Below the pieces are notes generated by a model, which worked only from the letters and a program-made list of their open reading frames with translations, did not search any database and was not told where the DNA came from. Below, one piece after another: positions 28,807 through 37,892 of a stretch of 64,000 nucleotides of DNA. Position 1 is the first letter of the stretch; the number at the start of each line of letters is the position of its first letter. The position numbers were made by a program, and so were the translations under genes. This DNA is from Vulcanisaeta distributa JCM 11217 (GTDB taxonomy: Archaea; Thermoproteota; Thermoprotei; Thermoproteales; Thermocladiaceae), in assembly GCF_001316005.1 (NCBI RefSeq), contig NZ_BBBJ01000001.1:186001-250000 (forward strand). Reading direction: 5' to 3'.

Positions 28807-29835
28807 GTGAATAAGATGTTCACAGAGAAAATTAAAGATGCAAAATATAATAGAATAGCATTAATAATCCTACTCTTTACATTAGCGGTAAGTGTATTAG
28901 TCTTGGCGGACGTAATTTACTACTATAAGGGCGTGATAACCGTCACAGTGTCTAAAGCGCCATTGACATTCTTCATAGGCCCCCCCAATGGTTATGTACC
29001 TCCATACGTAATAACTAGTGTCGCACCAACGGGGGGGTTCTCATTAACGATACAGTTAACCAACGTCTCATACGCCTATTACTACCAGGTGGTTGGAATG
29101 AATGTATATTCTTGGTGTTGGCTCTACGTAACTAACGTAACGGTGAGCAATGAGTTAATAAGCAATTTATGGCTATACATAACAACACCGCAAAACCAAA
29201 CATACTGCATATTACCAGTGATTTACAAGGCAATGCCCACACCATTAGAGACCTATCAATCATGCACAGCCGGCTATTGGAAGAACCATGCCTCAGTACC
29301 GCCCTGGTCGTCGCAATATCCACCAAATGCAACACTTGGCTCTATATTCACCGCATTAAATCAATACTGCACAGAATTAAGCAACTACACACTGCTTCAG
29401 GCGCTTTACTTCCCACGTAAGGGTCCATACAGAGAGAATACTTATTGCGGTAAGGTTGAATTGTTACTGTTTCAGGCAGTGGCTGCATTGGAGAATTCTG
29501 CCACAATGAATTACCCACTAACGCCGAGTGAGGTCATTACCATGACGAATAACGCAATATCAAGCAATAACACAAATGAGGTCACTACTTTACAAAATTA
29601 CTTTGACCAATTAAATGAGGAGTATGATTATGCCTGCTCGCCAGGTACTCATTACACGTTCATATTACCAACAACTGGTTGCGCATTACAGCCGGGTACC
29701 TACTACATCTCCGTATTTGTACAGCCAATAACACCACTATATATTGGGCAAAGCGAGACAATAAACTTTTATTTAGCATGTAACGTTGTTAGCAATGAAT
29801 CGATACCATTACCACCGATTGTAAGTGGCTCCTAG
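28807..29835 (+). CDS. Secreted TasA/AbpA-like surface protein carrying a YWKNH-type insert domain
   Basis: A signal/anchor helix (IALIILLFTLAVSVLVLADV) leads into ADVIYYYKGVITVTVS, shared almost exactly with the next gene. The flanks of the mature protein (SLTIQLTNVSYAYYY; PGTYYISVFVQPITPLYIGQ; LACNVVSN) form the same beta-sandwich as the paralogue. Between them lies a Cys-rich insert: SCTAGYWKNHASVPPW, TLLQALYFP, EVITMTNNAISSNNT, QLNEEYDYAC. CTxGYWKNH domains occur in many secreted prokaryotic proteins. TasA/AbpA-like donor-strand pili are known in Pyrobaculum; membership here is inferred. Start GTG 28807 or ATG 28816. Confidence 0.55.
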   Translation: MNKMFTEKIKDAKYNRIALIILLFTLAVSVLVLADVIYYYKGVITVTVSKAPLTFFIGPPNGYVPPYVITSVAPTGGFSLTIQLTNVSYAYYYQVVGMNVYSWCWLYVTNVTVSNELISNLWLYITTPQNQTYCILPVIYKAMPTPLETYQSCTAGYWKNHASVPPWSSQYPPNATLGSIFTALNQYCTELSNYTLLQALYFPRKGPYRENTYCGKVELLLFQAVAALENSATMNYPLTPSEVITMTNNAISSNNTNEVTTLQNYFDQLNEEYDYACSPGTHYTFILPTTGCALQPGTYYISVFVQPITPLYIGQSETINFYLACNVVSNESIPLPPIVSGS

Positions 29836-29933
29836 GGTTTCATTCAATTTCTAATCAATAATAAATGAATAATACTAAAATAATAACCATAATTAAGAGA
29901 AAAATTTAAAAGAGAAAGCCTAATGTATCAATC

Positions 29934-30573
29934 ATGATGAACAAGTTAAGAGTGGGAGGAAGAGTAAGGAAATACGCATTAATAGCGGTAATAGCCCTAA
30001 TGCTGATAAGCGTAGTCGCACTAGCCGATGTAATCTACTACTATAAGGGTGTAATAACTGCTCAAGTATCACCACCGCCGTTAGTATTTTATAATGGCAC
30101 ATTCACATATACAACACCATCAGGCTTAAAATGCACAGCTCAATTAAATAGTTACGTGAGTAATTATGCTAACTTCACGGCAACATCATGGGGGCTTTAC
30201 CGCCACCATACAGCTAACAAACGCAACATATGCATACTTCTACCACGCACTTGGACTAGTGGTTAACACACCAGGTTGGATTTATGTAACCAACGTCACA
30301 ATCAGTGGTACGCCAATAATTGAACAACTAACGATAGTTATTCAGAACGCATACACCGGGCAACCAGTCTGTAGTTTTACGGTAATAACAAATGCAAAGC
30401 CAATACAGGGAACAACTAATTCCTGCGCATTAAGTACAGGGCCGTATTTCGTATCGGTGATTGCCCAACCAATATCATCCTTAAGTACTAGAGAAACAGA
30501 GACTGTGACCCTGTACTTTGGTTATAACGTTGTTAGTAATGCCACAGTGCCATTACCGCCAATTAGCGGTTAG
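29934..30573 (+). CDS. Secreted TasA/AbpA-like surface protein, one frameshift
   Basis: Signal helix YALIAVIALMLISVVALADV, then DVIYYYKGVITAQVS as in the preceding gene. The frame breaks at a G5 run at 30190-30194 (TSWG); one base fewer continues FTATIQLTNATYAYFYHAL. The end PYFVSVIAQPISSL and VTLYFGYNVVSNATVPLPP matches the paralogue. About 210 residues with a Cys pair around the Gln/Thr-rich centre. It lacks the YWKNH insert and so is probably the basic subunit form. Confidence 0.55.
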
Positions 30574-30591
30574 TAATTCGGTTGATTAAAA

Positions 30592-31377
30592 ATGACACCA
30601 TTTAAAACATTCATTTTATTATCCATTATCCTAACGTTAATAGCCCTCATGGTAACGTATGCCGCAGTTAAGTTTACATCAAGTATACACCCAGCCACTA
30701 TGGTTACGCCGTATGTCGATATTGAGAATGTCACGGTATCCGGTGAAGGCTTAATCATTAAACTCGCTGTAATTAATGCAATGGGTAATTTAACGATAAC
30801 AGGCGGTTACGCAAACATTATTGAGACCGGGCAATCAGCCCCATTAAGTGTAGCCGGTCCATTAACCCTTGAGGCGAGGTACCCATTACTTCCCCCCCAA
30901 TACGTTAATTTAAGCACAATAGGCGTTAAGGGCCTGGTTAGTGGTACGTTTTATGGGGGGGATCCAATGTACATAGGCTTCTTCCTGGTGGCTCCAGTGA
31001 GTGTTAGGATTAATGTTTGGGTAAGTAACGTGAAGTATAGTGACTGTATCCTCGACATAACCCTTTCATACTCAACGCCAATACCCCTCGTAATAAGTGA
31101 ATTGACGAATGCGACGTTAGTTGATGATACTCAATCGTCATACGTGTTTTACGTAATTGGTAATATCCCGGTAAGAACTTACATAAGCCCTGGCATTAAT
31201 AATACCGTCATTACAATTAATTTAAGCAAAATCTCGAGTGCCAGGGTATTTACATGCTCATTAATAAGTGGTCATACGTATACCCTTTACTTACCAATTA
31301 CGGTCACGTATATGTACCCAACAACAAATGTAACGAACCAGTTAACGCTTTATAACGTGTTCAGGGCAGGTGGTTGA
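30592..31377 (+). CDS. Secreted/anchored beta-rich protein in the surface-protein cluster
   Basis: Intact, 261 residues. An N-terminal helix (FILLSIILTLIALMVTYAAV) anchors a beta-rich domain with many N-x-S/T sequons. Repeated alternations such as LIIKLAVINAMGNLTITGG suggest stacked strands. No family recognised. It begins 18 nt after the preceding stop and overlaps the next gene's GTG, so it is in the same operon. It may be a minor subunit or assembly factor. Confidence 0.5.
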   Translation: MTPFKTFILLSIILTLIALMVTYAAVKFTSSIHPATMVTPYVDIENVTVSGEGLIIKLAVINAMGNLTITGGYANIIETGQSAPLSVAGPLTLEARYPLLPPQYVNLSTIGVKGLVSGTFYGGDPMYIGFFLVAPVSVRINVWVSNVKYSDCILDITLSYSTPIPLVISELTNATLVDDTQSSYVFYVIGNIPVRTYISPGINNTVITINLSKISSARVFTCSLISGHTYTLYLPITVTYMYPTTNVTNQLTLYNVFRAGG

Positions 31378-32184
31378 TGTGAGGATTGAGGTTATTATCC
31401 AGTTGATAATTGCGTTGGCATTTGCGATATCCTGGTTTCTGTCACCGCTGTGGTACTTAAAATCCAACATTTATGTCCAAGAATTAACGCCACTAGGCTT
31501 CTCAATAACATTCCTCGGCCATAGGTACTTCCTACCCCTACCAAATGCTATTACGGCACTTACTTACGCGATTGCCTCAGCAGTAATACCAGTAATTTGG
31601 AGGAGTAGTAGGTATTCCCTATACCTATCCTTATTCACGCTTTCGCTCGCGGTCATGCTTATCATTACGGTTTTCGTATTCCAAAGTAGGTACTTATTCT
31701 ATGGAGCTACTCAATACTTAGTACCGAGACTGGCTACATGTACATTAGGATACTCTACAACACGTACTTCGGGGCACCACTTTACTTACTGGCGATACTA
31801 TATGCTGTGACCTCCGTAAATGCCGTGACTAGGGCCAGGTGGATCGTTATGAGGAGAATGACCATTATTGAGGAGACGTTGATAATGGCTAGGACGGAGG
31901 GGCCTATTAAGGCCATTAAGAGGGCCCTAGATAAAATTGGTATTCAGTACTCAGTAATCAATGAGGCATTAATTATTGGGGGGGATTTGGCGATTATGGC
32001 TAGTGGCGCTGAAAGGCCTAAGGAGGCTAGGGAATACGTGGCCTTCACCGATAAGGGCTCCATGTACTTTGACGGCTCATCAATCACCGAATTAAGTATT
32101 GAGCAGGGGGGGATAATGCTTGCCCTCTCCAGGGCATTGGTTAAGGGAAGGCCAGGTAAGCCTCCGGTGATTGAGTATGCGTAG
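31370..32184 (+). CDS. Polytopic membrane protein in the surface-protein cluster, frameshifted
   Basis: First frame has four hydrophobic segments (IIQLIIALAFAISWFLSPLW; ALTYAIASAVIPVIW; LYLSLFTLSLAVMLIITVF). After a break near 31735 the second frame has PLYLLAILYAVTSVNAVTRA, then a cytoplasmic helical domain with EETLIMARTEG, ALDKIGIQYSVINEALIIG and LSIEQGGIMLALSRAL. No family recognised. Position between secreted proteins suggests an export or assembly role. Start may be GTG 31370 or GTG 31379. G7 runs at 31978 and 32106 encode IIGGDL and EQGGIM. Confidence 0.5.
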
Positions 32185-32710
32185 GTCACCCCTGGTAGCG
32201 ATTTCCATATTTGCCGTGGCGTTAATAGCCTTGGCTAGTGCCGTGTATTATAAGTATGTAATAACGTCAGTGAGTATTACCAATCCTCCAGTGAGTATTG
32301 AGGAAGTTCAATCTCAGTATGTAAATAACTTCATGAATGGACCAACTGGGCTTTATGTGAGTATTTCAATTAGTAAATCAGAAATGATCAGCATTAATAA
32401 TACGGAGGCCATAAACATAACCCTAGCAAAGCTAATAATTATGCATCAATCAGAAGTAAGGCTCGATTTAGGCGTCCAGGAACCAGCGCAGTTATTGCTA
32501 ATGATTGTGAACTCAAGCAACGCCTTAATAGCCACCTACCCTAATAATACTATTATCAGCCTAAATCCTGGGGATTACCTAATTATTGAAGAGCTGAAAC
32601 TACCGATAAACTTCACAGGAACGGTCACAATAAGTGGAACATACGCGGTCATTATTAAGGGTGTGGAATTCGTATACGATATCAACGAAAATGTTAACGT
32701 TACTAATTAA
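32177..32710 (+). CDS. Secreted/anchored protein of the surface cluster
   Basis: Intact, about 177 residues. One N-terminal helix (LVAISIFAVALIALASAVYY) then YKYVITSVSITNPP, which echoes the YYYKGVITV motif of the two TasA-like genes. The rest is beta-rich with sequons and a central SLNPGDYLIIEELKLP similar to the PGxYYIS strand of its neighbours. ATG 32177 overlaps the upstream stop by 8 nt. Probably a divergent member of the same family. Confidence 0.5.
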   Translation: MRRSPLVAISIFAVALIALASAVYYKYVITSVSITNPPVSIEEVQSQYVNNFMNGPTGLYVSISISKSEMISINNTEAINITLAKLIIMHQSEVRLDLGVQEPAQLLLMIVNSSNALIATYPNNTIISLNPGDYLIIEELKLPINFTGTVTISGTYAVIIKGVEFVYDINENVNVTN

Positions 32711-32839
32711 CACACCATAGGTACTTTTGCTTATCCTATTCTCTTTATTTCAAAAAATAGATTTATAAATACAGGTTATTATTGAAAAATATTTGAATTA
32801 TAATTATTTTATTAAACTTTTTCTCAATAAGAATAGAAA

Positions 32840-32850
32840 TATTTAAATAC
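32840..32850 (+). promoter_or_regulatory. TATA box
   Basis: TATTTAAATAC lies about 29 nt before the GTG at 32874, giving the next secreted-protein gene its own promoter. Confidence 0.55.
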
Positions 32851-32873
32851 TAGAAATAGAAAGCGAAATACCT

Positions 32874-33302
32874 GTGAGAACAGCATTCATAGCATTAATA
32901 CTTGCATTAGTAATACTCGCCGTAGTTAATGTCATGGTCTCCGCGCAACAACAGCATTATCATTATTTATTTAATATTCATGTTCAATTAACCAATGCAT
33001 CATACATATACTATGATGATGCTGATGAAATAAGTATTCAGCAATCAGAGAGCCTTAAGCTCACGAATGTTTCCTACCTAGGCAATGGTATTTACAATGC
33101 ATGGCTATATATACAGAGACCCAATGGTCAGTACGTTGCGATACTGCATGTAATTAATAATGGTGAGCCGTATGTGGATTCGAAGGATGTATTATTAACG
33201 CCAGGTAATTACTACATATCCATACTCATACAGCCAAGCCCTGTAATTCACTACGGTGATAATGCCACGGTAACGCTGTACTTTGTAATAACTCATGGTT
33301 AA
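32874..33302 (+). CDS. Secreted TasA/AbpA-like small surface protein
   Basis: Intact, 142 residues. Signal peptide AFIALILALVILAVVNVMVSA, then a mature part beginning QQQHYHYLFNIHVQLTNAS. FNIHVQLTNASYIYYDDADE parallels the IQLTNxSYAYYY strand of the genes at 28807 and 29934, and LLTPGNYYISILIQPSPV with ATVTLYFVI parallels their C-termini. It starts at a GTG behind its own TATA box, so it may be expressed separately, possibly as a filament subunit. Confidence 0.55.
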   Translation: MRTAFIALILALVILAVVNVMVSAQQQHYHYLFNIHVQLTNASYIYYDDADEISIQQSESLKLTNVSYLGNGIYNAWLYIQRPNGQYVAILHVINNGEPYVDSKDVLLTPGNYYISILIQPSPVIHYGDNATVTLYFVITHG

Positions 33303-33359
33303 GATGCCCATGGTCACTGGTGCAACGCGTTAATAATTTATCTATGAAAATAATAAGTA

Positions 33360-33931
33360 ATGACAATGATTGCCAACTTCGGCTACTTTGAGAGGTTTAA
33401 TGAGAGGACTGCCAGGGTGTACAGGTTCATTGAGATACTCCTACTATGGAGTTATAGATTAGCTGCGAACGTGGTCAGGAAGTTCGTAAAGTCTCCTGCA
33501 ACAATACTTGAGATAGGTTCTGGCACGGGTAGGTTGGCCAACATATTAAGTGGTTATGGTTATTACGTGGTTGGTGCAGATGTGAGTTTGCCAATGATTA
33601 GGCAGGCTAGGAGGTTTTGGAGGCCTGACTTTATCAATGCAGGAAGTTGGTTCTTACCAATAATGCCAGGGAGATTCGATGCTGCCGTGGCTATGTTTAC
33701 GCTTCATCATTGGGGGGGGATCATGCCTCATCAATTAGGAATGTTTATGAATCGCTAAGGCCGAACTCCATTTTCATAGTAGTCGAGGCCGATGCCGATA
33801 GGGTAGGGACGTTAGGGGGGGGCCATTCATGCGGTGAAAAATGCCTACTGAATGTATTAACTCCCTACTTTAACGTTGATTTCATTAGATCGTTCCCACT
33901 AATAATAGCTATTGGTAAGAAGTTAAAGTAA
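33360..33931 (+). CDS. SAM-dependent methyltransferase, one frameshift
   Basis: Class I methyltransferase: motif I ATILEIGSGTGRLANIL, VVGADVSLPMIRQAR, and DAAVAMFTLHHW. The G8 run at 33712-33719 breaks the frame; the next frame continues DHASSIRNVYESLRPNSIF and EADADR, ending FNVDFIRSFPLIIAIGKKL. About 190 residues. A second G8 run at 33814 adds Gly residues before HSCGEKC. The HSCGEKC cysteines suggest a metal or substrate site. Substrate unknown. Confidence 0.75.
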
Positions 33932-33971
33932 TTAATTACGGCATGGATTTAACAATGTATGAGCGGTTTAT

Positions 33972-34353
33972 ATGTTAATAAAATTAAAGAGGAGAGCCCT
34001 GAACGCACTCCGTATTGCTGAAAATACTGATGACTTTGATTTAGCCATGTTCCTCATAGATCAAGCACTTCAACTTTACATAAAGGCTATTTATTTCGAG
34101 TTGTTTGGGTCTAAAGTTAGGGGGGGTCACGGCATTAGGGAATTGATTGGTATGTTAACTAAGGGACTTGAATATCAGGGCTTTAATGAATTAGTGCGTG
34201 AGTTGAGGGATTTTGTAGTTTCCAATAGGGATATTCTAATAATGCTTGAGGAGGCGTACACCGAGGGGGGGGAGGTATGGCGAAATTAGTTATGATGTCG
34301 ATGATATATCTAAAGCACTTAATGTGGCTAAGGAATTAATAAGATATTGTTAG
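33972..34353 (+). CDS. HEPN-domain protein, one frameshift
   Basis: Helical HEPN pattern: LKRRALNALRIAENTDDFD, ALQLYIKAIYFELFG, GHGIRELIGMLTKGL. The frame breaks at the G8 run 34264-34271 (YTEGG); with seven or four bases it continues RYGEISYDVDDISKALNVA and stops at 34353. About 126 residues. It precedes an MNT gene by 15 nt, forming a second HEPN/MNT pair in the window. Confidence 0.75.
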
Positions 34354-34368
34354 ATAAGGTTGCTAGTA

Positions 34369-34713
34369 ATGTCAAGTTGGGTTAGGTACCACTTCGAGCA
34401 TTTAAGGAGGTGGAGGGAGTACGCAGTGGCAGTTATGAGGGCTGCCAAGGACTTAGTACCGGGTGTTAGGGTTTTTGTCATTGGTGGGATTGCCGAGGGT
34501 AGGACTACGGTCCTTAGTGACATAGACATATTAATAATCGTACCAGGAGGGATCACTGTGAATAAGGGTAGGCTTTATAGGGACATTCTCATTAGGGCTA
34601 TGGATGTCTACGGCCTTCCCTGGGACGCACCGGTAGAGTTACACATAGTCTACGATTATGAGAGTAAGTATTACCTCGAATCATCAAGTAAAGTCATTGA
34701 AATTAGGGTTTAA
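34369..34713 (+). CDS. MNT-type nucleotidyltransferase (antitoxin-like)
   Basis: Intact, about 114 residues. FVIGGIAEGRTTVLSDIDIL is the GG/S-x-A-x-GR...SDID motif; ELHIVYDYE supplies the third acidic position. Partner of the HEPN gene just upstream. ATG 34369 chosen (MSSWVRYHFEHL). Confidence 0.8.
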   Translation: MSSWVRYHFEHLRRWREYAVAVMRAAKDLVPGVRVFVIGGIAEGRTTVLSDIDILIIVPGGITVNKGRLYRDILIRAMDVYGLPWDAPVELHIVYDYESKYYLESSSKVIEIRV

Positions 34714-34943
34714 GTGAAGCAGCCATTTCTTAGGTAATTCCATACGATGCCCATTGATGAACCCTCAATGATTATTACTGAGGATGTGATCGCTATGTTT
34801 ATTAGTGATGGTGGATCAATAACCATTGTAAATAAGGAAAGTAGAAATGCAAGACTTAATTGAGCCGCCGCAAGTACTTTAAGTAGTCCCTTATTCATGG
34901 TGCTGCACTTAACGTTTTTCCTTGATTGAATTACCTTCTCCAT
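34710..34943 (-). CDS. Small membrane protein, hypothetical
   Basis: Seventy-seven residues with two hydrophobic segments (LLKVLAAAQLSLAFLLSLF; LINIAITSSVIIIEGSSMG). A CTTAAATACC box about 30 nt upstream supports the ATG at 34943. No family recognised. Confidence 0.45.
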   Translation of the reverse strand: MEKVIQSRKNVKCSTMNKGLLKVLAAAQLSLAFLLSLFTMVIDPPSLINIAITSSVIIIEGSSMGIVWNYLRNGCFT

Positions 34944-35000
34944 AGGTACTTAGAAAATGATTTTGCCAGGTATTTAAGTATTGATGCTGTTAAGAAATGC

Positions 35001-35009
35001 ATTAAATAC
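35001..35009 (+). promoter_or_regulatory. TATA box setting the tldE start
   Basis: ATTAAATAC lies 24 nt before GTG 35029, making that codon the likely leaderless start and excluding the upstream in-frame ATG at 34984. Confidence 0.5.
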
Positions 35010-35028
35010 CCTGCCATTAGCATTATGC

Positions 35029-36375
35029 GTGGCTTCATTAAACGAACTAGGAGGTATCATTAGGGATGTTAGGGACTTGGTTGATGATGCCATAATTATG
35101 TATAGGAGGGTTCGCTGGTCAATGATTAGGTTTGCCAATAATGAACCCACGATAGCCAATAACTGGGTAACTCATGAAACAACGATATACGTTGCCAAGT
35201 CGAGGAGGTATTTAACGGCGTCACTCTCTACGTCGGATATAAACGCTATTAAAAATAAGATTCAGGAGTTGCTCAGGGAATTAAATAACATGCCGGAGGA
35301 TGAGTTTTACGTACCGTTAACCCATGGTGAGAGGCCAAGCCGGTTAATTGGTAAGTATGACGGCAGAATTGAGGGAGAGACCGATAAGTTAATTGATGGG
35401 TTAAACGAAGCAATCCAGGCATCGCTCAGTGAGGGTTCGCAGAGAAATGCGGGTGCAATGACCTTCGGTGTTGAGGAACGTTATTATACCGATAATGCTG
35501 GGCTTGAGCTTGAGGATAAGGCTTCCTTCGTGACTCTCACAATTAGGGCGTTTATTGATGATTTAACTGCAACATCAGTATCAATATCCAATACCCTGGA
35601 TGGATTTAAACCAAAAGATGCGGGTGTTGAGGCAGGCCGCTTAGTGAGGATAGCCAAGGATTTACCTGAGGAAAGTGTGGATAGTGGTCGGTATAATGTA
35701 GTTCTTGGTCCATTAGTGTCAGCTCACTTATACGGCTTAATGACTGCTGTGTGGTTTAACGCCTACTCAGTAATAACAGAAATGTCAGGCATTTCTAAGA
35801 ATGATATTAGCAATACCATAGCTAGCGAGGGATTATCAATAATGGATTTATCAAGCGACCCCCCCAGCGCCTTTGGTTCAGAGTCCTTTGATTATGAGGG
35901 CAATAAGACAATGAACATGGAGGTAATAAGGAGGGGAGTACTCACTGGGTTACTACATAATAATAGGACGGCCGCTAAATTCAATACAACCAGTACAGGT
36001 CATGCAGTTGGTAATTGGTTACGGCCGAGGCCGAGGCACGTGGCGATAGGCACAGGGCAATTACCCAGTGATATTGAGGCGATAGCAGCTGAGCTTGGGA
36101 ATGGCATTATCGTAACGAATAATTGGTACACAAGGTTTCAGAATGTTAAGGAGGGCGTATTCTCAACGGTCGTTAGGGATGTGGCGTTTTTAGTGAAGAA
36201 TGGTAAGTTAAGTGCCAGGATTCGTGGATTAAGAATTGCGGATTCCTTCAAGGCATTGCTTAGGAACTTCGTCGACTCAAGCAGGGAGGCTAGGCAGGTT
36301 TATTGGTGGGACTCGCCACTACCTGGCACGGCACCGTATGTGTTAATTAGGGATTTAAACATATCAAAGGGTTAA
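35029..36375 (+). CDS. tldE: TldE/PmbA-like subunit of the TldD/TldE protease
   Basis: Intact, about 448 residues. Similarity pattern to PmbA: WSMIRFANNEPTIANNW near the N-terminus, RNAGAMTFGVEERYYTDNAG, PLVSAHLYGLMTAVWFNAY, FDYEGNKTMNMEVIRRGVL, LLHNNRTAAKFNTTSTGH and GNGIIVTNNWYTRFQNVKEG. It lacks the HExxxH of TldD, as expected for TldE. Together they form a peptide-degrading metalloprotease in archaea and bacteria. The gene is convergent with tldD, their ends overlapping by 4 nt, an unusual arrangement for partner subunits. Confidence 0.85.
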   Translation: MASLNELGGIIRDVRDLVDDAIIMYRRVRWSMIRFANNEPTIANNWVTHETTIYVAKSRRYLTASLSTSDINAIKNKIQELLRELNNMPEDEFYVPLTHGERPSRLIGKYDGRIEGETDKLIDGLNEAIQASLSEGSQRNAGAMTFGVEERYYTDNAGLELEDKASFVTLTIRAFIDDLTATSVSISNTLDGFKPKDAGVEAGRLVRIAKDLPEESVDSGRYNVVLGPLVSAHLYGLMTAVWFNAYSVITEMSGISKNDISNTIASEGLSIMDLSSDPPSAFGSESFDYEGNKTMNMEVIRRGVLTGLLHNNRTAAKFNTTSTGHAVGNWLRPRPRHVAIGTGQLPSDIEAIAAELGNGIIVTNNWYTRFQNVKEGVFSTVVRDVAFLVKNGKLSARIRGLRIADSFKALLRNFVDSSREARQVYWWDSPLPGTAPYVLIRDLNISKG

Positions 36376-37811
36376 CGCGGCGCCTTCAAAACCCTGACGT
36401 TAGCCACCCTAAAAGTGGGTCCACCTAAGTAGACAGGGACTCCTTGCTCCGGGTTACCCTTGCCGCAGGTTCCTGGGTAAAACCTGAGGTCGTTGGCTAC
36501 GGCATCCACGTTACTCCACAATGTCTTTGTGTCGACCTCGATGAATGGTTCCCTAACCATGTACTTCAGATCTCCATTCTCTATGTAGTATGCCTCGAAA
36601 CCCCCCCCATAACGCCCAAACCAGCGTTTATCGTCAATATTCCACTCAGTATATGAGGCGATGTACAGCCCCCTCCTGGTCTCCCTGATTATCTCCTCGG
36701 GCTTCCAATTACCCGGTGCTAGGTATGTATTGGCCATCCTCGGTATTGGCTCCTTATCAAACTCGCTGGCCCTAGCGGCGGCATTACTTGTTAACCCAAT
36801 GTATGATGCGTACTCCCTATTCATTAAGAATTCATTAATCACCCCCCCATTCCTAACCAGGAACCTTGGCCTGGCAGTGACGCCTTCTTCATCGACTAGG
36901 TAGAAGCCGTAGCTATTGGGTATTGTTGGGTCATCAATTATCGTGACCAATTCACTGCCAATTCTGTAATTACCCAGGTAATCCGGCCTGGCATATGACT
37001 CGCCTGCCTCGGCACCCTCCCTACCCATGATCCTATCCAACTCCAGTGGATGGCCTATGCTCTCATGGACCATTATGCCCGCTAACTCGGGGCTTAGTAC
37101 TACATCCATTACCTCGTCATGGGGAAGCGGCTTAGCCTTATCAAGCACGTCCTTAATTACGCTAACCTCCCTATCAACCTCCCCATCAACGCCGCTTAAA
37201 ACTTCAAAGCCTCCCGAACCACCGAATTCAATATTCCTCTGGCGCTGCCTTTCTGCGGGTCATAGGCTATTAATGAACCGAATAGATAGACCCTGGGTAC
37301 CCTGCTCCTAACGTAGGCCCCCATCACTAGTTATAATTAACTTCTCAGTAATGGTGGTGCTTAGATATAGGTTTCTAACCCTAATCCTAGGTTCAACCCT
37401 AGCATGAGCATCAAGCTCGCTTAAGTACTTAATTAAGTACTCATTTGATAAATCCTCAACCCTAACCCTCTGGCTAACATCATACGTAATCCTAGCCAGC
37501 CTCTCCCTACTAATGCTCACCTTCCTCCTCCTAAGCCTAGCCACAGACCTAGCCAACGACACAGCCCTACCAACAGCATCCCTAACCGACTCCCAATCAG
37601 TATTACTCGTCGCGGCAAAACCCCACATGCCATCAACCAAGACCCTAACCGAAACACCGCCATAGGAATAACTACTCAATGACTGAAGAACACCATTCCT
37701 AACATTAACAAACCTAACAGCATCAACTTGATACCTAACCTCGGCATACGAAGAGCCGCTGCTCAGGGCGATGTCAAGAGCCTTAGTCATTACATCCTCA
37801 GGCAAGCTCAT
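36372..37811 (-). CDS. tldD: TldD-like metalloprotease subunit, frameshifted
   Basis: Frames join into about 480 residues. The N-terminus reads YAEVRYQVDAVRFVNVRNG; after a G5 run near 37316 (SDGG) the frame shifts to AYVRSRVPRVYLFGSLIAYD, then again to RNIEFGGSGGFEVL. The catalytic motif is IMVHESIGHPLELDRI (HExxxH), with FYLVDEEGVTARP and NTYLAPGNW further on. Start ATG 37811 sits behind a TATA box. A C8 run at 36601-36608 encodes RYGGGFEAYY and a C7 run at 36842 encodes RNGGVINEF. Partner of tldE next door. Confidence 0.85.
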
Positions 37812-37832
37812 TAAGTAGACGTTAAATAACGG

Positions 37833-37840
37833 CTTTATAG
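37833..37840 (-). promoter_or_regulatory. TATA box for tldD
   Basis: CTATAAAG on the minus strand, about 26 nt before ATG 37811. Confidence 0.5.
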
Positions 37841-37892
37841 ACATTATGTTCTGTTGATTTTTACGCTGGAAATCAGTAAGGATGTCCCTCAT

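Noticed and set aside
37027..37311. Proline/serine-rich plus-strand frame opposite tldD
   Set aside because: It is the antisense shadow of the conserved TldD protein and shows no domain of its own. Similar shadows oppose EF-2, Mrp and the ABC permeases.
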